DNA of 64,000 nucleotides from Hyphomicrobium sp. (GTDB lineage: Bacteria > Pseudomonadota > Alphaproteobacteria > Rhizobiales > Hyphomicrobiaceae): the NCBI GenBank assembly GCA_022843145.1, contig JALHOF010000004.1, positions 62,001 to 126,000 on the forward strand, given 5' to 3'. The notes beneath the pieces were generated by a model, which worked only from the letters and a program-made list of their open reading frames with translations, was not told where the DNA came from and did not search any database. A program made the position numbers and the translations under genes. Below, piece after piece: positions 50,535-59,390 of this stretch (within the stretch, counting starts at the first letter, position 1; each line of letters opens with the position of its first letter).

Positions 50535-53252
50535 TCAGAATTTGACTTTCACGCCGCCATAAACCGCCACCGGCGCACCCGGAACGATGGATCGCGGGTC
50601 GGTGAAGGCGAAGCCCGGCGCGACGACATCACCCGGTGCCTCGTCAGCCTCGAACAGCGTGCCGAAGACGCCGTACTTTCTGTCGAAGATGTTGTTGGCG
50701 AATGCGTAGAGCTGGATGTTGCTGGTGAGATCGTAGGAGGTCGAGATGTCGACGCGGGTGTAACCGCCGAGCTTGTCCAGCAGGTTGGCTTCGTCGCCGA
50801 AGTGATACTGGCCGGACGCGATGATCATGTCGGCGCCGACCTTCCAGCGCGGTGTCACGAAGTAGTCGAAGCCCGTTTTGAAGCGATGGTTCGGGATGCC
50901 GGGTATGCTGTCGCCCTTCTGGACGTTGATGCAATCCTGGTCCGGCACCGTGACGCACGGAACCGCGTTAGGGTTGGCCGGCGACGAGAACTCGTTTGCG
51001 GTCTCGTAGGTGGCTTCGATGTAGCTGTAGCTCGCGTAGGTCGACAGCGGGCCGTACTTGTATTTGAGGCTCGCCTCGAGGCCGCGGCGCAGGGTTTCGC
51101 CGGCATTGAAGAAGTAGCCGCGGCCAGTTGTCGACGATGCGACGAAGAGAATGTCGTCCTCATTGGTCGTCTGGAACAGCGCGAGACCCCAGTCGAGGCG
51201 CTGCACGCCGTCGTGAGACTTCATCTTGCCGCGAAGGCCGACTTCGAACGTCTTGGATACAACTTGTTCGAGCGGCGGGTCATCCGTCAGGAAACTCTCG
51301 ATCGGGCAAGGGTTGAGCGGATTGGCGCAGGCGAGTTCAGCGGGCGTAGGTGCGCGATTGGCTTCCGAATATCCGCCGAACAGCGTGATGCCGGGGATCA
51401 TCTCGTAGGTCGCGCCGACCGTCGGATTGAAGCGCTGGAAGCTATGCTGGGACGTGATGTCGGGGAATTCGCCCGAAAGGTCCTCGAGATCGACCTTGGC
51501 GTAGTTGAAACGTCCGCCGAATGTCAGGGTCAGATGCTCGGTGATGTCGAACGCGTTGAGCATGTAGACGCCGAGGTACTTGGTGTCGACGGCGACGTGG
51601 CGGGCGGCGAAGTCGTCGGGCTCCTCGATGATGAGGCCTGTTCCCGTCACGACGAAACGGTCGCCGATGCTGCCGAGCTCGGACGACGTGCGATAGTCGA
51701 CCTTTCCCTGGTCGTAGCTCGCGCCGACGATGAAGTGATTGTTGTGACCGAAGATCCGCCGCTTGTCGGCGCCCTGCAATGAAAAGCCGAAGCTTTCGGA
51801 TTTCGTGTTGATGCGATCGATCACGCCGAACGGCTCGGCGGCCACGCCCGAGTCGATGTTGAGGCCGCCGCTTTCGATGGCGACGACCTCGTTGCCTTCG
51901 AGTTCACCCGAGCAGATGTCCGTCGGCGCGACGCCGGGTGCGAGAACGGCGGCGGGATTGTCGGCCAGCGCATCGGCGAGCACGTCACCGCATTCCTCGC
52001 CATCGAACACGTTGCCGTCGACGACCTTCGAACGGAAGCGGCGATAGTAGGCGAGGCCGGAGACGGTCAGGGTATCGGTCACCTTCACCGACGCATTGAA
52101 CGACGGCATGAAAACTTCGATGTCCGTGGTCTGCGGCGATGTGAACGTGCGGGCGCGGTCGATCTCGAGCAGTTCGACGGGCGAGGCCGCGACGACGCCG
52201 GCCTTGCTGTCGGCCATGGTCAGGTTGAAATGGGCTTCGATGCCCGAGTTCTTGAAGCCGATGTCCAGGAATGCGCGCTTGACTTCGGAAGGTGAAAAGT
52301 CGCGCCATCCATTTTCGTCGATCGCCTCGCCTGCGAAGTACACCGCAAACGGGCCGCTTTGCTGGCCGACCTGGACGCCGACCTGCTTGCGCCCGAACGA
52401 GCCGAACATCGTGTCGATCTCGACGCCTTGGAACTGGAAGCCATCCTTCATCACGATGCTGGCGGCGCCACCGATGGCATTGAGTCCGAAGATCGGATTG
52501 CCGGACAAGATCGTGATGTCGCTGATCGCGTTCTTCGGCAGGATGTCCCAGTTCACGGTGTCGCCGAACACTTCGTTGATGCGAATGCCGTTCTGGTAGA
52601 CGGCGAGACCCTGCGGGAAGCCGTTCAGGTTGCCGGCGCCGAAGCCGCGATACTCGACTTGCGCGCGAAGATCATTGCCGCCGGCATCGCTCAGGATGAT
52701 GCCGGGGACTTCCTTTTGCAGAACGTCCTGAGGCTCGTTGGTCCCGGCACCGGCAATCGCGGCCGACGAAACCGTGCTGACGCTGCCCGGGACTTTGCGG
52801 ACGTCGATCTCGGATCCGCCGAGCGGTGACGTCCGCACCACGTCTCCCGCCGCGCGCTGTGCGTCGATCGATACCGGTTGCGCCTCGACGATGGCGGGCT
52901 CCACATCTGCAGGTGGCGGGGTCTGTTTCGAGGCCGGCGCCGCCTTTTTGAGCGCAGCCTTGACCTGAGGTGCTGGCTGTGCGGCCTTCGGCGCGCTCTT
53001 GGGTTGCGGTGCGGCCTGCTGCTTCGGCGCGGGCTTGGGCGGTTGCTTCTGGATGATGTCGACGGGCGGCAGCTGTGTCTGCGGCGGTGCGGGCGTCGCG
53101 GGCTGCGGCGCGGCCGAGGGAGGTGTCGCGGGTGTCACTTCGATGGGCGCGGCCGCAGGCGGAGGTGTCTGCTGTCCGAGAACGACCGATCCTGTCGACA
53201 TCGCACCGAGCGCGCCGGAAGCCAGTCCGACTGCGAGAAGTATCTTCTTCAT
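50535..53252 (-). CDS. TonB-dependent receptor with Pro/Ala-rich N-terminal extension (receptor A)
   Basis: 905 aa from ATG 53252 (MKKILLAVGLASG), a Sec signal peptide; an upstream ATG at 53366 lies inside the operator. About 100 residues of Pro/Ala/Lys/Gln-rich linker (QLPPVDIIQKQ, PAPKQQAAPQPKSAPKAAQPA) precede the plug (PGSVSTVSSAAIAG, DVLQKEVPGI, VEYRGFGAGNLNGFPQGLAVYQNGIRINEVFGDTVNWDILPKNAISDITILSG). The 22-strand barrel follows. The ligand is not evident. The C-terminus (VYGGVKVKF) ends in Phe as outer-membrane proteins do. Transcribed toward the small-protein region from a promoter carrying the 17-bp palindrome shared with receptor B. Confidence 0.9.
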   Translation of the reverse strand: MKKILLAVGLASGALGAMSTGSVVLGQQTPPPAAAPIEVTPATPPSAAPQPATPAPPQTQLPPVDIIQKQPPKPAPKQQAAPQPKSAPKAAQPAPQVKAALKKAAPASKQTPPPADVEPAIVEAQPVSIDAQRAAGDVVRTSPLGGSEIDVRKVPGSVSTVSSAAIAGAGTNEPQDVLQKEVPGIILSDAGGNDLRAQVEYRGFGAGNLNGFPQGLAVYQNGIRINEVFGDTVNWDILPKNAISDITILSGNPIFGLNAIGGAASIVMKDGFQFQGVEIDTMFGSFGRKQVGVQVGQQSGPFAVYFAGEAIDENGWRDFSPSEVKRAFLDIGFKNSGIEAHFNLTMADSKAGVVAASPVELLEIDRARTFTSPQTTDIEVFMPSFNASVKVTDTLTVSGLAYYRRFRSKVVDGNVFDGEECGDVLADALADNPAAVLAPGVAPTDICSGELEGNEVVAIESGGLNIDSGVAAEPFGVIDRINTKSESFGFSLQGADKRRIFGHNNHFIVGASYDQGKVDYRTSSELGSIGDRFVVTGTGLIIEEPDDFAARHVAVDTKYLGVYMLNAFDITEHLTLTFGGRFNYAKVDLEDLSGEFPDITSQHSFQRFNPTVGATYEMIPGITLFGGYSEANRAPTPAELACANPLNPCPIESFLTDDPPLEQVVSKTFEVGLRGKMKSHDGVQRLDWGLALFQTTNEDDILFVASSTTGRGYFFNAGETLRRGLEASLKYKYGPLSTYASYSYIEATYETANEFSSPANPNAVPCVTVPDQDCINVQKGDSIPGIPNHRFKTGFDYFVTPRWKVGADMIIASGQYHFGDEANLLDKLGGYTRVDISTSYDLTSNIQLYAFANNIFDRKYGVFGTLFEADEAPGDVVAPGFAFTDPRSIVPGAPVAVYGGVKVKF

Positions 53253-53364
53253 GTGTAGGCCCCACTCCCCGAAGGCATGGTCATGCATCGGCAGATGCTT
53301 CGCCGGCAGACCCGATTGCCTCGTCTCGAACTTGCTCGTGACGTCGAATCTGCCAGCCGACGCC

Positions 53365-53387
53365 ATATCGGGAATATTTCCCGATAT
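53365..53387. promoter_or_regulatory. Operator palindrome upstream of receptor A
   Basis: The perfect inverted repeat has 10-base arms, ATATCGGGAA and TTCCCGATAT, around TAT. Its 17-base core TCGGGAATATTTCCCGA (53368-53384) is identical to that at 56447-56463 upstream of receptor B. It lies 116 bases upstream of the receptor A start. It does not match the Fur, Irr, RirA or Zur boxes I know. Confidence 0.75.
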
Positions 53388-53727
53388 GAATATCGCGGGC
53401 AGAAATTGATCCCGAGTACGGACGTATCTTTGTCAACGTTCTTCGCAGCGGCAAATCATGAATGCAGATCCGCATCAGTTATGAGCTGAGTAATGTGGCA
53501 AATTAATCACAAGCCCCGTCTCCAATGCAGGCCGCCGCAAATTTGGAAGCGCTGAAGTCTTGAAATCGAACCGAGAGCCCACACCGTCATTGGCCGCTTG
53601 GTGCTGAGGCATAGTTGCCCGGCGTGATCCGGACGCAGCCAATTCAGCCACCAATTCGCTTCGAGTGAACTCCCATTCGCAGTCCTTGAATGACACGGTC
53701 GAGTCGTGTCGCACGAAATTCAAATGC

Positions 53728-53760
53728 AAACGCCGCCCCCGTTGTTTTGGGAGCGGCGCT
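53728..53760 (-). terminator. Terminator-like hairpin after receptor B
   Basis: On the minus strand CGCCGCTCCC pairs with GGGGGCGGCG (one wobble) around AAAACAAC, followed by TTTGCATTTG. It starts about 33 bases after the receptor B stop codon. Confidence 0.6.
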
Positions 53761-53792
53761 TGGCAAGACTGCAATTAGGCTATGGTTGCCGG

Positions 53793-56303
53793 TCAATCGA
53801 AGCGAAGGACGAAGCCGCCCATGATCGTCCGACCCTGGCCCGGCTTGGCGCCATCCTGCAGGTCGGCGATGTAGAGTTCGTCCGTCAAGTTCGTACCCGA
53901 CACGAACAGCGTCAGTTGATCGGTGACCTTGAGGTTCGACCGGGCAGACAGCGTCCATTGGCCACCGACCTTGCCGCCGATCATCTCGTCGGGGTCGTCG
54001 AGTGCGCCGGCGCAACCCGGATCGGCATTGCCGCTGTCGTCGATGCAGAGCAGATCGACGGTGTTCTGCGGATTCGTGAAGTACGAGCCGCGATAGGTCC
54101 ACGTCAGGCTGGCATCGAAGATCTTCTTGTAGTCGAAGCCGACGGTGAGGTTGGCGAAGTGACGGATCGCGAACGGCACGCGATTGCCGGACACGTCTTC
54201 GAGCGGGAAGCCTTCGAAGATGGCATCCTCACCCTTTTTGATTTTGGCGTCCGTCAGCGTGTAGTTGACCTGAGTGAACAGGTTGAACGGACCGCCGGTA
54301 AACGGCCGGGAGTCAAGGCGCGCTCCGAACTCGAAGCCCTTGAATTCGACCTCATCCAGCAAGCCGTAGACGTCGAGGCCGCCGCCGTCCGTGTAGGCCT
54401 CCTTGAGCTGGTAGTCGTCGATGAAGCTGTGGAAGTAGGCGATATCGAAGGTGAAGCCCTTGAGCGCGGTCGAGCGGACGCCGATCTGGAAGTTGTCGCC
54501 GACTTCTTCCTCGAGCGGATAGTTGCCTCCTGCCTCGACCGACAGATGCGGTGCGAAGCCGCGGTGATATCCGCCGTAGAGCGTCGTGTAGGGCATGGCC
54601 TGCCAAGAGAACATGACGCCGGGCAGGATGTGGTCGTGTTCCGAGGTCTGGACGGTGCCATCCGGGCCGGCGTCGAACAGGATGGTGCGCTCGATGTCGT
54701 AGCTCTCGAAGCGCAGGCCAGGCGTCACCGTGAACGTCTTGGTGACGTGGATCGCCGTTTGGATGAAGGCCGCGAACGAGTTCGCCTCGAACTTCTCGAG
54801 GATGCCGTCGTCGAGAAAGCCGCCGACTCCGGCTTCCGAGCGGCAGTTGCCGCCGTTGTCGTCGTTGAGCAACTCACCGGGCAGACCGAACGAGGTGCAG
54901 CGGCGGTGGCCCTGGTACTCGTAGCGGACGCCCGCGAGGATGTCCTGCGTCATGCCCGCGAGGAACGGGCGGTTGGCGAATTCGACGCGGCTGTCGACGC
55001 CGGCCTGCTGATAGTTGCGCTCGCGGCCGCGCATGTGGCCATCGGGCGGATTGTCGATGCCGCCGTCGCGTGCGGAGAAGCGGTCGCGATTGTGCTCGCG
55101 CGTGTAGAGCCGCGTCGAGATCGTGGTGTCGTCGTCGACATAGTAGTTGTGTGCGATCTGGATCGAGCGGTGGTCGGCGTTGTAGGTGTTGAAGCCGGTG
55201 TCGTCGCCGAATGTGCCGATCTTCTGGTGGCCGTTGGCGATGAATTCGGCGCGCGTGCCGACGAAGTTGTCCTCGTCATACTTGTCGCGCTGGCGGTAGT
55301 AGACGGCCGAGATCGTCAAGTCCTGGTCGATGCCCTTCCAGCCGATCGCGCCGTGGAAGTCGTTGAACGTCAGGCGCTCGTTGTCCCACGCACCCGAGGC
55401 GTCGCCGCCGGTGTAGGACAGCACGACGCCGACGTTGCCGAGGTTCTGACGGGTGTGGACGTGGCGGTAGTTGCCCATCTCCTTGTTGACGTCTTCGGTG
55501 TGGATCAATGCGCCCTTGATGACCGTCTCGGTCTTGCCGAACGGATTGAGGGTCTGGAAGTTGACCATGCCGTGGTTGGTCAGCGGGCCGTGTGCGAAGA
55601 CGGTGCCGCGCAGGATCTCGATGTTCTCGACCCGATCCATCGGCGGCGTGTAGTGCGTCGACGGGTCGATGTAGCTCGCGAAGTTGATCGAGACGCCGTC
55701 CTCCTGCACCAGAACCTTGCGGGCGCGGCGGAAGTTGGAGCCGCGGATGCCGATGCCGATGTGGCGCGACAGGCCGTCGTCGGTCACCGTGACGACGCCG
55801 GGCACGCTGGCGAGCGCTTCGTGCGTGGTGACCGGGCGCGTCTCGTCGATGGTCTGCTGGTTGATGCGGGTCGCGGCACCGGAGTAATTCTGCAGGTTCT
55901 GCGGGATCAGACTGTCCGAGCTGGCCGGCGTCGAGCCTGGAGCGGCATTGGTTGCCAAGCGGCCGGTATCGGGCGCGCGCTCGGCGCCGGTATCGACAAC
56001 CTCGGTTTCGAGCTGTGGCGGCGGCTGTGGAGCGGGCGCGGCCTGCTTGACCTTGGGCTTGGCCTTCGGCGGCGGAGATGCCTGCTGTGCCGGCTGTGCA
56101 GCTTTGGGCGCGACCTTCGGCTGCGGCGCTGCCTGCTGCTTGGGAGCCGGTGCAGGAGCCTTCTTCTGGATCACGTCAACCGGCGGCAACTGGCTTTGCC
56201 CGGCAGGTGCCGCGGGAACCGGCGCTTGCTGAGCCTGTGTCTCGGCTGAAATGCCGCTGACCGCTCCCGCCGCAAGCGCTGCGGCCCAAATTGCTTTCTT
56301 CAT
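53793..56303 (-). CDS. TonB-dependent receptor, FecA-like, with Pro/Ala-rich N-terminal extension (receptor B)
   Basis: 836 aa from ATG 56303 (MKKAIWAAALAAG). The signal peptide is followed by a Pro/Ala/Lys/Gln linker nearly identical in part to that of receptor A (QLPPVDVIQKKAPAPAPKQQ). The plug reads QQTIDETRPVTTHEALASVPGVV, GIGIRGSNFRRARKVLVQEDGVSINFASY and VENIEILRGTVFAHGPLTNHGMVNF, a FecA-like plug, and a barrel ends with GFVLRFD. FecA relatives import ferric or other metal chelates. No N-terminal signalling (STN) domain and no FecIR pair are seen, so control is probably by the operator upstream. Confidence 0.92.
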   Translation of the reverse strand: MKKAIWAAALAAGAVSGISAETQAQQAPVPAAPAGQSQLPPVDVIQKKAPAPAPKQQAAPQPKVAPKAAQPAQQASPPPKAKPKVKQAAPAPQPPPQLETEVVDTGAERAPDTGRLATNAAPGSTPASSDSLIPQNLQNYSGAATRINQQTIDETRPVTTHEALASVPGVVTVTDDGLSRHIGIGIRGSNFRRARKVLVQEDGVSINFASYIDPSTHYTPPMDRVENIEILRGTVFAHGPLTNHGMVNFQTLNPFGKTETVIKGALIHTEDVNKEMGNYRHVHTRQNLGNVGVVLSYTGGDASGAWDNERLTFNDFHGAIGWKGIDQDLTISAVYYRQRDKYDEDNFVGTRAEFIANGHQKIGTFGDDTGFNTYNADHRSIQIAHNYYVDDDTTISTRLYTREHNRDRFSARDGGIDNPPDGHMRGRERNYQQAGVDSRVEFANRPFLAGMTQDILAGVRYEYQGHRRCTSFGLPGELLNDDNGGNCRSEAGVGGFLDDGILEKFEANSFAAFIQTAIHVTKTFTVTPGLRFESYDIERTILFDAGPDGTVQTSEHDHILPGVMFSWQAMPYTTLYGGYHRGFAPHLSVEAGGNYPLEEEVGDNFQIGVRSTALKGFTFDIAYFHSFIDDYQLKEAYTDGGGLDVYGLLDEVEFKGFEFGARLDSRPFTGGPFNLFTQVNYTLTDAKIKKGEDAIFEGFPLEDVSGNRVPFAIRHFANLTVGFDYKKIFDASLTWTYRGSYFTNPQNTVDLLCIDDSGNADPGCAGALDDPDEMIGGKVGGQWTLSARSNLKVTDQLTLFVSGTNLTDELYIADLQDGAKPGQGRTIMGGFVLRFD

Positions 56304-56906
56304 ATCTCGGTCGCCCCCAAATTCGCTTTGGCCCTGACCGGCCGCACGCGGCGACTGGTCGGTGTCTTTGCTCGTCGTCTGCCCTTCGGGCCGTCTTCTT
56401 GTTTCAACATCGCTCGCGCGGTGCTGGTATTCGGACCAATACTGTTTCGGGAATATTTCCCGATCGGAATATTGTTTCCAGGAATTCGTCCCGAAAAACC
56501 GGTTTCATTCCCGCTTTTTCGGAAATATCGATTACAAGCTTTATGTCTCGCCAATTCGGAAAACAACTTGATCAATCACTTCCGCATTGCGTGGCTGCGA
56601 CATTGTGGCCGACCAGTTGCGTTGCGGTCACAGTGGAAAGGAAAATTCGGGAACTATGCCCGATAGTTGGCTCCGATTGCGGATGCCGGTGGCGCCGACC
56701 AATGGCACGGTGACGTCAGGTGTGTTGGTGGAGGTTGAGAACACCCCTGACCGAGGAATTGCTGCATTCGGCCCCGAGGAGACGCGCAGGCCATTGAAAC
56801 AAGGCGCGCTATCGGGTTAGTGGTCCACAGGACGCGACAGCAGCCGGCACGTCGGTCGTAGAGGTGCCCCGCCGACGTCGACTGTGGCAGGGGTCGTGGA
56901 ATAAGA
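56304..56906. other. Intergenic region upstream of receptor B
   Basis: 603 bases between the divergent receptor B and TonB-system genes. It holds the 17-bp operator and several further TCGGGAA/TTCCCG half-site-like words between 56440 and 56540 (for example CGGAATATTG, TCGTCCCGAA, TTTCGGAAATATCGA). The rest shows no gene with a ribosome site. Confidence 0.5.
56447..56463. promoter_or_regulatory. Operator palindrome upstream of receptor B
   Basis: TCGGGAATATTTCCCGA, identical to the core at 53368-53384, 144 bases upstream of the receptor B start. Additional half-sites follow within 80 bases, so this promoter may bind the regulator cooperatively. Confidence 0.75.
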
Positions 56907-56918
56907 GTGGAGGTCGCG

Positions 56919-57356
56919 TTGCGTGGTCACGTTTGGAGTTCGGCGGGCGTATTCGGTGCTGCCGTCGCGCTGCTTCTCGGGTGCTCGGTCGCGACTGCTC
57001 AAGACGCCAGCACGCTCAGCATCGAGCTCAATAAGCTCGAGTCGTCAGACAAGGGCTGCCGCGCTTATGTCGTGATCGACAACAAGGCGACCACTGACTA
57101 CGACGCGCTGAAGCTCGACCTGTTCATGTTCCGCACCGACGGCATCATCGGGCGCCGGTTCGCGATAGATTTGGCGCCGATCAAGGGATCGAAGCGCACC
57201 GTCCGGCTGTTCGATCTCTCTGGTGCGGTGTGCACGGAAGTCGGCAGCTTCCTCATCAGTGAGGTTCTGGATTGCAAGGCAGGCAGCGGGCAGGTGCCTG
57301 ATTGCCTCTCGCGGATCGCGCCGAGCTCCAGGGCGGAAGCCAAACTGTCCAAATAA
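56919..57356 (+). CDS. Small secreted protein preceding exbB
   Basis: 145 aa from TTG 56919, chosen because GGAGG (56909-56913) sits 5 bases before it; a GTG at 56907 is the longer alternative (149 aa). Signal peptide around SSAGVFGAAVALLLGCSVATAQD, then a beta-rich domain (STLSIELNKLESSDKGCRAYVVIDNKATTDYDALKLDLFMF, GSKRTVRLFDLSGAVCTEVG) with about four Cys. The pattern is of a small periplasmic protein found before exbB in alphaproteobacteria; function unknown. It is 30 bases upstream of exbB and surely in the same operon. Confidence 0.75.
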   Translation: MRGHVWSSAGVFGAAVALLLGCSVATAQDASTLSIELNKLESSDKGCRAYVVIDNKATTDYDALKLDLFMFRTDGIIGRRFAIDLAPIKGSKRTVRLFDLSGAVCTEVGSFLISEVLDCKAGSGQVPDCLSRIAPSSRAEAKLSK

Positions 57357-57386
57357 TCGACATCATCATAAGACACTGGAACACGC

Positions 57387-58070
57387 ATGGAACCCGCCCG
57401 CGACTTTTCAATTCTCAGCCTCGTTCTGCATGCCGATCCGGTGGTAAAGGCCGTCATGGCCGGCCTCGTCTTGGCGTCGGTCGCATGCTGGGGCCTCATC
57501 TTCGAGAAGACGATCCGCATGTGGCGGCTGAAGCGGGATGTGCGCGAACTCGAACATGTCGCGCAGCAAGGCGGCTTTCCGGCCGACGCACGGGGCCTCG
57601 TGGGGGCTCTCCATTCCGCGGCGCACAGCGAAGCGACGGAGGGCGTGGCGATGGGCGAGGATCGCAACGACGTGCGCGGCCGCCTGGAGCGCGCGATGCG
57701 CGGCGCAATGAAGCGCGAGCTGCAACGGATCGAGGCGGGGCTGCCATTCCTCGCGACCATCGGCTCGTCGGCGCCGTTCATCGGCCTATTCGGCACGGTG
57801 TGGGGTATCATGAATTCATTCACCTCGATCGCGCAGCAAAAGGATACGAGCCTCGCCGTCGTCGCGCCGGGTATCGCCGAGGCGTTGTTCGCCACGGCAC
57901 TTGGTCTGGTCGCAGCCATTCCCGCGGTGATGGCCTACAATCAATTCGCCGTCAGCCTGGGACGGGCGTCCGATCGGATCGGCTCGGCGATCACGCTGCT
58001 CGCCAAGCGTCTGGCCCGCCGCCACGATACCGCGAGCGAGAATGCCGTTCCGATCAGGAGATCCGTCTGA
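57387..58070 (+). CDS. exbB: ExbB/TolQ/MotA-family proton channel protein
   Basis: 227 aa with three TM helices: VVKAVMAGLVLASVACWGLIFEK (about 17-40), FLATIGSSAPFIGLFGTVWGIMNSF, and APGIAEALFATALGLVAAIPAVMAYN. These last two carry the conserved proton-channel residues. It forms the pentameric ring around ExbD and energises TonB. The stop overlaps the exbD start (TGATG). Confidence 0.94.
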   Translation: MEPARDFSILSLVLHADPVVKAVMAGLVLASVACWGLIFEKTIRMWRLKRDVRELEHVAQQGGFPADARGLVGALHSAAHSEATEGVAMGEDRNDVRGRLERAMRGAMKRELQRIEAGLPFLATIGSSAPFIGLFGTVWGIMNSFTSIAQQKDTSLAVVAPGIAEALFATALGLVAAIPAVMAYNQFAVSLGRASDRIGSAITLLAKRLARRHDTASENAVPIRRSV

Positions 58071-58576
58071 TGGGCATGTCGGTCAGTCCGGGCGGCGGCG
58101 ACAGTGAGGATTCTCCGTATCGGCCTCTAGCGGAGATCAACATCACACCGTTCGTCGATGTGATGCTCGTGCTGCTGATCATCTTCATGGTGGCCGCGCC
58201 TCTGATGGTCGCAGGCGTGCCGGTCGATCTTCCGAATTCATCGGCCAAGCGGCTCAGCCAACCCAAGAAGCCGATGGTGGTGACGGTCGCTGCCGATGGC
58301 GCGCTCTATATTCGAGACGAAGCCGTGACGCAGTCGGGTCTGGTGCCGCGGCTGCAGGCGTTGAAGTCGCAGGAGGGCGATACGATCGTCTACGTGCGTG
58401 CCGACAAGACGCGTGCCTACGGCGACGTCATGGAGGTTCTGGCGCGGGTCGGGGAAAGCGGCTATCAGCGCGTCTCGCTGCTCACGCAACCCAAGCCTGG
58501 CAATGCCGCTGGGGCCAGTAGCGCGAACGGTGTGACGCCGGTTCAGGTCGCGCCGCCGCCAACGCAGGCGCAGTGA
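58070..58576 (+). CDS. exbD: Biopolymer transport protein ExbD/TolR
   Basis: 168 aa from ATG 58070, with AGGAG 8 bases upstream. The single TM helix carries the essential Asp (PLAEINITPFVDVMLVLLIIFMVAAPLM). A periplasmic domain follows (VPVDLPNSSAKRLSQPKKPMVVTVAADGALYIRD, IVYVRADKTRAYGDVMEVLARVGESGYQRVSLLT). A low-complexity tail ends the protein. It works with ExbB to transduce proton-motive force to TonB. Confidence 0.94.
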   Translation: MGMSVSPGGGDSEDSPYRPLAEINITPFVDVMLVLLIIFMVAAPLMVAGVPVDLPNSSAKRLSQPKKPMVVTVAADGALYIRDEAVTQSGLVPRLQALKSQEGDTIVYVRADKTRAYGDVMEVLARVGESGYQRVSLLTQPKPGNAAGASSANGVTPVQVAPPPTQAQ

Positions 58577-58613
58577 TCGCGGTGAGGCAATAGAGGATCG
58601 GGCTATCGTTCGG

Positions 58614-59390
58614 ATGTCGTCGGGACTCAAATATGCGACGTGGGGACTGTCGGGGCTGATGCATGCCGCGGTGGCGCTGGCATTCGTGTCGGTCGATGCA
58701 GGTGAGCGGGCGTTCGAGGCCGGCGAAGGCTCCGACGTGTTTCACATCGAACAGGGGATCGCGGTCGAGGGGTTGTCGCAGATCGGCGAGGCGACGGAAG
58801 TCGTTCAGTCCGCCAACGACGTGCCGATGGAGGCGCAGGCCGCCGTCGCGGCTCAACAGCCGCCCGAGCCCGAACCGCTCAAGGAGCCACCGCCCGAAGA
58901 GATCAAGGCCGTCGAGCCCCCGCCCGAATTAGTTGAGAAGAGCGAGGTCATCACGGCGAAGGCCGAGGAAGTCGACGAGCAGGAGATCCTGCGCGAGACA
59001 CCGCCGGTCGAGCAGGTCAAACCGCAGGAAGTCGTCGCCGCCGACGCGATCCCAGAGGCCGTCGTCGTCGAAGAAAAGAGCGCCGCGGCCAAGCAGACGG
59101 GCGGCGACCCGACCATTCGCATGGCGTACCTGGGCAAGCTGCGCTCGAACATCGAACGCAAGAAGGTCAACCCCCAGACCCGCGATTCCGGGACCGTTGT
59201 GGTCCGCTTCACCGTCGACCAGCTCGGCCAACTCCTGTCGCGCGAGGTTGCGACGAGTTCCGGCTCGAAGCGGCTCGACGACGCTGCTCTCTCGGCGATC
59301 GAACGCGCGTCGCCGTTCCCGCCATTTCCCAAGGGCCTCGGTGCTCCCAACATCGTCGTCAATGTCCCGTTCCGCTTTATCACCCGATGA
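58614..59390 (+). CDS. tonB: TonB-family energy-transducing protein
   Basis: 258 aa. A short N-terminal TM (GLSGLMHAAVALAFVSV) precedes a periplasmic Pro/Glu/Lys/Val-rich spacer (QQPPEPEPLKEPPPEEIKAVEPPPELVEK) and the TonB C-terminal domain (YLGKLRSNIERKKVNPQTRDSGTVVVRFTVDQLGQLLSREVATSSGSKRLDDAALSAIERASPFPPFPKG). It contacts the TonB boxes of outer-membrane receptors, most likely the two opposite. The stop overlaps the APC permease start by 4 nt. Confidence 0.93.
   Translation: MSSGLKYATWGLSGLMHAAVALAFVSVDAGERAFEAGEGSDVFHIEQGIAVEGLSQIGEATEVVQSANDVPMEAQAAVAAQQPPEPEPLKEPPPEEIKAVEPPPELVEKSEVITAKAEEVDEQEILRETPPVEQVKPQEVVAADAIPEAVVVEEKSAAAKQTGGDPTIRMAYLGKLRSNIERKKVNPQTRDSGTVVVRFTVDQLGQLLSREVATSSGSKRLDDAALSAIERASPFPPFPKGLGAPNIVVNVPFRFITR

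Larger units (their letters stand above)
53253..53792. other. Intergenic region between the two TonB receptors
   Basis: 540 bases without a supported gene. It contains the promoter and operator of receptor A (palindrome 53365-53387) near one end and a terminator-like hairpin for receptor B near the other. The middle shows nothing recognisable. Confidence 0.5.

Noticed and set aside
53365-53387. Palindrome as a known iron box (Fur, Irr ICE, RirA)
   Set aside because: The TCGGGAA half-site does not match these consensus sequences; the site is kept as an unassigned operator.
53706-56249. 847-aa open frame on the plus strand opposite receptor B
   Set aside because: It is a GC-rich antisense frame without ribosome site, domains or hydrophobic pattern; the minus-strand TonB receptor explains the sequence fully.
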